This document shows positions 30,829 to 36,291 of a stretch of 36,291 bases of DNA, in pieces. Under the pieces are notes generated by a model that was given only the letters and a program-made list of their open reading frames with translations, was not told the DNA's origin and did no database searches. The first letter of the stretch is position 1. Every line of letters starts with the position of its first letter. A program made the translations under genes and the position numbers. The stretch comes from SKVJ01 sp964578745 (GTDB lineage Bacteria; Chloroflexota; Dehalococcoidia; GIF9; AB-539-J10), in contig CAZODZ010000008.1 in NCBI GenBank assembly GCA_964578745.1, forward strand, positions 1 through 36,291, written 5' to 3'.

Positions 30829-31350
30829 TCAGGACTTTCGCTTATTGAAGTCCTCGAGATCCAAGGTACTGATGAAATCCTTGAAAGCAGACAGTCCCTC
30901 AATTTCCTGCTCATCAACCTTGCCTTCAGCCAGCGGCTTGCCCGTGTCCTCGTCGAGGACAATGCCTGCCTTTGCCAGAACCGCTTCCTCGGCATAGATG
31001 GGTACCTCCGCCCTCACAGCCAGCGCGAGAGCATCGCTGGGGCGAGAATCGATTTCAATTTCCTCACCATTAACGCGAAGCGCCAGCTTGGCGTAGAAAG
31101 TATCCTTCTGCAGGTCATTGACAACAATGTAGTCCGGAGTAGCGCCGAGTGAAGCGATGACAGACTGGAGAAGATCATGGGTGAGCGGCCGCGCGAGCTC
31201 GACATTCTGAAGCTTGACAGCAATCGCATCCGCCTCAGCCGGACCGATCCATATGGGAAGATAGCGGTTGGAGTGCTTCTCCTTAAGGATGACCACCCGC
31301 TGGTAGTTCATCAGACTCACTCTGATGCTGTCGATTGTCATCTCAATCAT
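30829..31350 (-). CDS. Bifunctional nuclease family protein (DUF151)
   Basis: The 173-residue protein has the family features 'VVILKEKHSNRYLPIWIG', 'EADAIAVKLQNVELARPLTH' and 'IDSRPSDALALAVRAEVPIY', and the C-terminal 'FKDFISTLDLEDFNKR'. Members of this family have been reported to degrade DNA and RNA; the cellular role in bacteria is unclear. GAGGTG lies 5 nt before the ATG, and a CCGGC-GTGAG-GCCGG hairpin sits directly upstream of that site. An extended -10 (TGCTATCAT, 31405-31397) predicts a leader of about 40 nt. Confidence 0.9.
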   Translation of the reverse strand: MIEMTIDSIRVSLMNYQRVVILKEKHSNRYLPIWIGPAEADAIAVKLQNVELARPLTHDLLQSVIASLGATPDYIVVNDLQKDTFYAKLALRVNGEEIEIDSRPSDALALAVRAEVPIYAEEAVLAKAGIVLDEDTGKPLAEGKVDEQEIEGLSAFKDFISTLDLEDFNKRKS

Positions 31351-31396
31351 TTTGTCACCTCGCCGGCCTCACGCCGGTATCTGAGTGGTCAAGCTA

Positions 31397-31478
31397 ATGA
31401 TAGCACAGCATTCCGTCAGCCAGACAAGTCAACCAGTCGTGAAAGACTATTGCCGTTGTAAATCAGCTCATCTATAAT
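31397..31478. promoter_or_regulatory. Divergent promoters: bifunctional nuclease / ppsA
   Basis: On the + strand TTGCCG (31450-31455), a 17-nt spacer and a perfect TATAAT (31473-31478) form a clear sigma-70 promoter for phosphoenolpyruvate synthase, starting near 31485. On the - strand an extended -10, TGCTATCAT (31405-31397), serves the nuclease gene; its -35 is weak. Confidence 0.75.
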
Positions 31479-31553
31479 CGCTAACCGGTATCGTCACATT
31501 TGTCACGCACATCCGTGAACCATCCCCCACCCCCACAGGGAGGTCGATCAATC

Positions 31554-33959
31554 GTGAAATTCGTCAAGAGACTGGACGAGGTGGGCATAGCCGATGTTGA
31601 ACTTGTCGGCGGCAAGAATGCATCGCTCGGCGAGATGCTTCGTTCCCTGAAGGCCAAAGGGGTTGAGGTCCCATCCGGCTTCGCTGTCACTGCCGAGGCA
31701 TACCGCCATTTCATCGAGGAAGCCGGTCTCGAAAGCCAGATACGACATATTCTTTCCGACCTAGATACCCGCAATACACGCGGGCTTATCGAACGTGGCC
31801 AGAAAGTGCGTTCTTTGATTATGGGGGCCAAGATACCTGGCGACCTTCGTGCCGAGATAGTGGAGTCCTACCACCTCATGGAGAAGGAATACGGCACGCA
31901 GACAGACGTTGCCGTTCGCAGCAGCGCCACAGCTGAAGACCTTCCAGATGCATCATTCGCCGGCCAGCAGGACACCTACCTCAACGTGCGTGGCGAGGAC
32001 GAGCTACTGCAGAAGATCCGGGCCTGCTTCGCTTCGCTGTTTACCAACAGAGCCATATCCTACCGGGTGGACAAGGGATTCGATCACTTCGACGTCTACC
32101 TTTCTGTAGGCGTGCAGAAAATGGTACGGTCGGACCTAGCCTGCTCGGGCGTAATGTTCTCCATCGATACTGAGTCGGGTTTCCGCAATGCCGTCTACAT
32201 CACAGGGGCATATGGTCTTGGTGAGAACATAGTCCAGGGGGCCGTCAATCCCGACCAGTGGTATGTGTTCAAGCCGACCCTCAACCAGGGCTACCGTGCC
32301 ATCATTGAAAGGCGCCTCGGCACAAAAGAGCGAAAAATGGTGTACAGAAAGGCCGGCACGGGAACCAGGCAGGTACGGGTATCAAGGAAGGATAGAGAGC
32401 AATACGTTCTCAGCGACGATGAGGTACTGCAACTCGCACGCTGGGCCTGCGCCATCGAAGAACATTATGGTAAGTCGATGGATATCGAGTGGGCGAAAGA
32501 CGGCCATACCGGGAAGTTGTTCATCGTACAGGCCCGACCGGAGACAGTACACACAGCACAGCCTGCCAAGCTCAGAACGTACGTCCTGGAGGAAAAAGGA
32601 AAGATCCTGATCCGAGGCGAATCAGTCGGCACCGCCATTGGCCAGGGCATGGTCAACGTGATCGAAGACGCCTCGGAGATGCACAGATTTGAAGAAGGAC
32701 AGGTACTGGTAACGACCATGACCGACCCTGACTGGGAGCCAGTCATGAAGATTGCGGGCGCCATCGTAACGAACCAGGGTGGTCGCACCTGTCACGCAGC
32801 CATAGTGAGCCGTGAACTCGGCATTCCGTGCGTTATCGGTACAGGGAACGCCACTACGGTCCTCAAGTCAGGCGATGAAGTCACGGTCGATTGCTCCGAA
32901 GGCTCGGGAGTCGTGTACAAAGGCCTGCTGAAGTACCACGTCAACGAGGTCTCACTTGAAGACATACCCCGCCCGACAACGCAAATCATGATGAATCTCG
33001 GCATACCTGACGAGGCGTTCATTCGTGGGCAGATACCAAATGATGGTGTAGGTCTCGCACGCGAGGAATTCATCATCAACTCATACATCGGCATCCATCC
33101 ACTCGCGCTCCTTGACTATCACGCGCTGTCCCGACGCACGCGGGAGGACAAGTCAATAGCTCGCGTCATAAAAGAAATCGACAAACGAACAACGGGATAC
33201 AGTGACAAGTCTCGCTACTTCGTCGACAACCTAGCCATGGGCATCGCCAAGACTGCAGCTGGCTTCTACCCTAATGACGTGATCGTGCGTTTCTCTGACT
33301 TCAAGTCAAATGAATACGCGAATCTGATTGGTGGCACCCTGTACGAACCCGAAGAGAGCAACCCAATGATAGGCTGGAGGGGGGCATCGCGCTACTATGA
33401 CGAGGCGTTCAAGCCCGCGTTCGGGCTTGAATGTGAAGCGATCAGGAAGGTACGCGACGAATTCGGGCTTACCAACGTCAAAGTGATGGTGCCCTTCTGC
33501 CGGACGCCGGAGGAAGGCCGCCGTGTGATCGAGGTCATGCGTGAATTCGGTCTCGTCCAGGGTGAGAACGGACTCGAAGTCTACGTGATGTGTGAAATAC
33601 CATCAAACATCATCCTCGCCGACCAGTTCGCCGACGTGTTTGACGGCTTCAGCATCGGCTCGAACGACCTGACACAGCTTGTACTGGGAATGGACAGGGA
33701 CTCTGAGAAGCTGATGAAGGGCATTGCAGACGAGCGCCATGACGCTGTCAAGCGCATGGTCAAGCAGGCAATCAATGCAGCCCATTCGCACCAACCGCGT
33801 CGCAAGATCGGGATCTGTGGCCAGGCACCCAGCGATTTTCCAGAGTTCGCGGAGTTCCTTGTCGAGTGTGGCATTGACTCGATATCGGTCAACTCAGATG
33901 TGGTCCTGCAGACGCGCATACATGTGACCGAGGTAGAGAAGCGACTGGGACGAACATAG
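31554..33959 (+). CDS. ppsA: Phosphoenolpyruvate synthase
   Basis: The enzyme converts pyruvate and ATP to phosphoenolpyruvate, AMP and phosphate, the entry to gluconeogenesis. The GTG at 31554 is chosen as start because GGGAGGT precedes it by 9 nt and the protein then begins 'KFVKRLDEVGIADVELVGGK', the family opening; an in-frame TTG at 31500 is less likely. The 801 residues have the usual length. Landmarks: 'VRSSATAEDLPDASFAGQQD' (ATP-grasp domain), the phospho-histidine in 'GGRTCHAAIVSRELGIPCVI' (about H414), and the C-terminal PEP-binding barrel with 'GSNDLTQLVLGMDRD' and 'GICGQAPSD'. It is single and has its own promoter. Confidence 0.95.
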   Translation: MKFVKRLDEVGIADVELVGGKNASLGEMLRSLKAKGVEVPSGFAVTAEAYRHFIEEAGLESQIRHILSDLDTRNTRGLIERGQKVRSLIMGAKIPGDLRAEIVESYHLMEKEYGTQTDVAVRSSATAEDLPDASFAGQQDTYLNVRGEDELLQKIRACFASLFTNRAISYRVDKGFDHFDVYLSVGVQKMVRSDLACSGVMFSIDTESGFRNAVYITGAYGLGENIVQGAVNPDQWYVFKPTLNQGYRAIIERRLGTKERKMVYRKAGTGTRQVRVSRKDREQYVLSDDEVLQLARWACAIEEHYGKSMDIEWAKDGHTGKLFIVQARPETVHTAQPAKLRTYVLEEKGKILIRGESVGTAIGQGMVNVIEDASEMHRFEEGQVLVTTMTDPDWEPVMKIAGAIVTNQGGRTCHAAIVSRELGIPCVIGTGNATTVLKSGDEVTVDCSEGSGVVYKGLLKYHVNEVSLEDIPRPTTQIMMNLGIPDEAFIRGQIPNDGVGLAREEFIINSYIGIHPLALLDYHALSRRTREDKSIARVIKEIDKRTTGYSDKSRYFVDNLAMGIAKTAAGFYPNDVIVRFSDFKSNEYANLIGGTLYEPEESNPMIGWRGASRYYDEAFKPAFGLECEAIRKVRDEFGLTNVKVMVPFCRTPEEGRRVIEVMREFGLVQGENGLEVYVMCEIPSNIILADQFADVFDGFSIGSNDLTQLVLGMDRDSEKLMKGIADERHDAVKRMVKQAINAAHSHQPRRKIGICGQAPSDFPEFAEFLVECGIDSISVNSDVVLQTRIHVTEVEKRLGRT

Positions 33960-33980
33960 CCAGACAATTTACCACTTCTA

Positions 33981-34011
33981 TTGACCGAAAAGACGTTCCG
34001 CGTGCTATCCT
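33981..34011 (+). promoter_or_regulatory. Promoter for dnaG-rpoD
   Basis: TTGACC (33981-33986), a 19-nt spacer and TATCCT (34006-34011) preceded by TGC, an extended -10, predict a start near 34018 and a leader of about 53 nt. Confidence 0.55.
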
Positions 34012-34070
34012 CATGGCAACCGCTGTCCATCGCGGTGGTATTTGTGTGAGGGTCACTGCCTCGTAATTCC

Positions 34071-35942
34071 ATGAGCATAATCTCTGAGGTGAAGGAACGA
34101 ATCGATATCGTTTCGTACATCTCAGAATATGTGCAGCTGACACGGGCCGGACGTAACTACAGGGGGCTATGCCCCTTTCATTCCGAGAAACACGGCTCAT
34201 TCTTCGTGTTCCCGGAACGGCAGACATGGCGTTGCTTTGGCGCCTGCGGAACGGGTGGAGACATCTTCTCCTTCGTAATGAAGAAGGAGAATGTCGACTT
34301 CAAGGAAGCTCTTATGATGCTGGCGGAGCGTGCCGGCGTGAGACTCGATAGTCCCAAGCCACGGGACGACGCAGAGGAGGATGCGAAGGCAAGGCTGCTT
34401 GCATGTGTCAATCTGGCAGTGGAGTATTACCACAATCTGCTTGTCAATGCAGATTCAGGTGCAACCGCACTCAGATATGTTACTTCCAGACACATCACCC
34501 GCGACACAGTCGATGCGTATCGGCTGGGATACAGCCCGGATAGCTGGCGGGCATTCAAGGACTTCGCCCTCTCGCATGGTTTCAGCGAGAGCGAGCTTGT
34601 GGCAGCAGGATTGCTAGTATCAAAGGATGACGGCAGCACGTACGACCGGTTCCGGGGAAGACTCATGTTCCCCATATTGGACAAGAAGGGCACAGCCATA
34701 GGTTTCGGTGCACGTGCCCTAGGTGATTTCCAGCCCAAGTACATGAATTCCCCTCAGAGCGTTGTGTTCGACAAGAGCAGCGTTCTCTACGGCATACACC
34801 GCGCTGCCACTGCGGCTCGGCGCGCTGACCATATCGTGATTGTGGAGGGCTACATGGACGTACTCCAAGCCCACCAGCACGGCTGGGAAAATGTTGTGGC
34901 GCCGATGGGGACATCTCTCACAGAGAAGCAGGCACGCGAGATATCGAGACTGACCAAGAAGGTCTACCTCGCTCTCGATGCTGACACAGCAGGGATCGCG
35001 TCAGTCATGAAGACGATCCGTGAGACGACGGGGCGCTTCCGTGAGTCATTCGGGCACAGGACAGTTACGGACGTTCCGTCCAGAACCGGGTTGGCATCAA
35101 GGACAGTACTCGACGCGGACATCAGAGTAATAGTCATGCCTGCGGGCAGGGACCCAGACGAGGTTATTGCATCCGACCCTGCTCAGTGGAAGACGCTGGT
35201 AGAACAGGCGATACCCCACGTTGACTTCTACGTGGAGACACTTCTCCAGTCGATGGATACGGCTACAAGCCTCGGCAAGAGAGAACTGATCGCTCAATGT
35301 GAGCCTCTTCTGGATGAGATAGGCGATTCCATCGAGCAGGCAAGGTTCTATTCCCGGATGAGCCACGCGCTCGGCATTTCTGAAAGGGACCTTCAGGCCG
35401 AGGTATTGGCAGCTCGGAAACAACGTCAGCAGTCCGAAAAGAGGGCAGTGAACCAGGCGAAGCGGCGCCGAAGGTTTGCTGGCGTAGCAACCGAGGAGTA
35501 CTGCCTCTGTCTACTGCTACACGACCACGCTCTGCTTGAGGCAAACAACAACGGCCTGAGCGAAGACCTTTTTGAATCGACCGAGAATGCGCAGATATAC
35601 AAGGCGTTGTTGCAGGTGAGGGACATCGAGGCCATACGCAGTGTACTTGACGCAAGCCTCAATGAACATCTAGACTACCTCCTGTCTGTACCATTCCCAC
35701 CGGGAATTCCCGATGACGAAGAGACCCGGCAGCTTGCTTTCAACGACTGCGTCCTGCACCTTCAAGAGCGCCTCGCGAAACGGCAGCAATTCATGCTTGA
35801 GACTATCCTCAGCCGCGAAAGAGATGAGGACGGGGTGGAAGCCGAGCTAGCGGCACTCGAACGGGCAGGAGTGGAATCAGGCCAGCAATTACAGGACATA
35901 TTTACACGCAGATCACGTAGAAGAGGTATAACAAGAGGCTAG
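34071..35942 (+). CDS. dnaG: DNA primase
   Basis: The 623-residue protein makes RNA primers at the replication fork. The N-terminal zinc domain reads 'CPFHSEKHGSFFVFPERQTW' followed by RCFGACGTGGDIF; the last cysteine pair is spaced C-x3-C instead of the more usual C-x2-C. The TOPRIM catalytic core includes 'IVEGYMDVLQAHQHGWEN' and the 'LALDADTAGIAS' metal-binding segment. The C-terminal helicase-binding region (about 450-623) is helical and less conserved. It is followed 4 bp later by a sigma-70 gene, the dnaG-rpoD part of the macromolecular synthesis operon; rpsU is absent. Confidence 0.95.
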   Translation: MSIISEVKERIDIVSYISEYVQLTRAGRNYRGLCPFHSEKHGSFFVFPERQTWRCFGACGTGGDIFSFVMKKENVDFKEALMMLAERAGVRLDSPKPRDDAEEDAKARLLACVNLAVEYYHNLLVNADSGATALRYVTSRHITRDTVDAYRLGYSPDSWRAFKDFALSHGFSESELVAAGLLVSKDDGSTYDRFRGRLMFPILDKKGTAIGFGARALGDFQPKYMNSPQSVVFDKSSVLYGIHRAATAARRADHIVIVEGYMDVLQAHQHGWENVVAPMGTSLTEKQAREISRLTKKVYLALDADTAGIASVMKTIRETTGRFRESFGHRTVTDVPSRTGLASRTVLDADIRVIVMPAGRDPDEVIASDPAQWKTLVEQAIPHVDFYVETLLQSMDTATSLGKRELIAQCEPLLDEIGDSIEQARFYSRMSHALGISERDLQAEVLAARKQRQQSEKRAVNQAKRRRRFAGVATEEYCLCLLLHDHALLEANNNGLSEDLFESTENAQIYKALLQVRDIEAIRSVLDASLNEHLDYLLSVPFPPGIPDDEETRQLAFNDCVLHLQERLAKRQQFMLETILSRERDEDGVEAELAALERAGVESGQQLQDIFTRRSRRRGITRG

Positions 35943-35946
35943 ACCG

Positions 35947-36291
35947 ATGGAAATGATCCACGACACAGGTACGACATTCCAGGAGCAGGATCACGAAGAG
36001 TCTCTACACACCTCCGACGATGGATACAGTGACGACGACTCGGACGAGATAGAGAATCGGTCATACTCGGAGTCGTCAGATGAAAGCGGTCTCGCACTTG
36101 TAAGTGACGAGGTCAAGGCGGCCATTGGACTTGAAGATCACGATGTCATTGACGACTCGGTACGGATGTATCTTCGTGAGATTGGCCAAGTCCCTCTATT
36201 GACGGCTGCCGAAGAGCGTGAACTCTCCGGAAAGATCGAGCGGGGCAGACATCTGGGGAAGCTCGAGGACGCGTACTACAAGAAATACCGG
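35947..36291 (+). CDS. rpoD: Primary sigma factor RpoD (3' end outside window)
   Basis: The frame is open to the end of the window (115 codons). After an acidic, Ser/Asp-rich N-terminus (about 1-65) the sequence 'DDSVRMYLREIGQVPLLTAA' then 'EERELSGKIERG' is the conserved region 1.2 of sigma-70 factors. The ATG lies 4 bp after the dnaG stop, with AGAGG near the junction, so it is co-transcribed with dnaG. Whether it is the principal sigma or a close paralogue cannot be decided without regions 2-4. Confidence 0.9.
   Translation, partial: MEMIHDTGTTFQEQDHEESLHTSDDGYSDDDSDEIENRSYSESSDESGLALVSDEVKAAIGLEDHDVIDDSVRMYLREIGQVPLLTAAEERELSGKIERGRHLGKLEDAYYKKYR

Noticed and set aside
1..36291. CRISPR arrays, insertion sequences, phage genes, rRNA operons
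   Set aside because: No regularly spaced direct repeats, transposase or integrase motifs, phage structural genes or rRNA sequences were seen.

Overview
The window is a dense bacterial chromosome segment, moderately GC-rich, with few gaps over 150 bp. Bacterial markers are RF2 with a programmed frameshift, DnaG followed by a sigma-70 factor, ribosomal protein S16 with a KH protein, and a complete F-type ATP synthase. Archaeal-looking elements sit among them: a full A/V-type ATPase operon ending in a UPF0216/DUF61-like gene, and a CetZ/tubulin-like GTPase. The overall flavour suggests a Chloroflexota (Dehalococcoidia-like) anaerobe or a related deep bacterial lineage. That placement is inference from gene content only.

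Layout. 1-2865 (+): a membrane-anchored Ig/TIG-repeat surface protein, cut by the window edge, followed by a CetZ/FtsZ-superfamily GTPase and a strong terminator. 2928-6163 (-): an operon of AmrS-type radical SAM enzyme, AMMECR1 protein, DUF47/PhoU-like protein and PiT phosphate transporter. 6328-6924 (+): coaE, divergent from that operon. 6933-13361 (-): a likely operon of PfkB sugar kinase, DHDPS-family aldolase/lyase, endonuclease V, RF2, a secreted MA-type metallopeptidase and an orphan family-5 solute-binding lipoprotein. 13362-13666: a divergent promoter region.

13667-23380 (+): the A/V-type ATPase operon in the order H-I-K1-K2-E-C-F-A-B-D, plus the UPF0216-like gene. rpsP and khpA follow from their own promoter. 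24069-30593 (-): a complete F-type ATP synthase operon (a-c-b-delta-alpha-gamma-beta-epsilon) running head-on towards the V-type operon. 30829-31350 (-): bifunctional nuclease (DUF151). 31554-33959 (+): phosphoenolpyruvate synthase. 34071-36291 (+): dnaG and the start of rpoD, which runs off the window.

The main biological message is that the cell appears to carry two complete rotary ATPases side by side with different predicted coupling ions. The F-type c subunit lacks the known sodium ligands and looks proton-type. The V-type rotor has two different K subunits: K2 carries the full sodium-site signature, while K1 has an arginine at the key glutamine position. The second theme is the pairing of a CetZ-like cytoskeletal GTPase with a surface protein that has one membrane anchor. 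Several genes (coaE, amrS, pfkB) have -10 boxes 7-9 nt from their start codons, suggesting leaderless transcripts.
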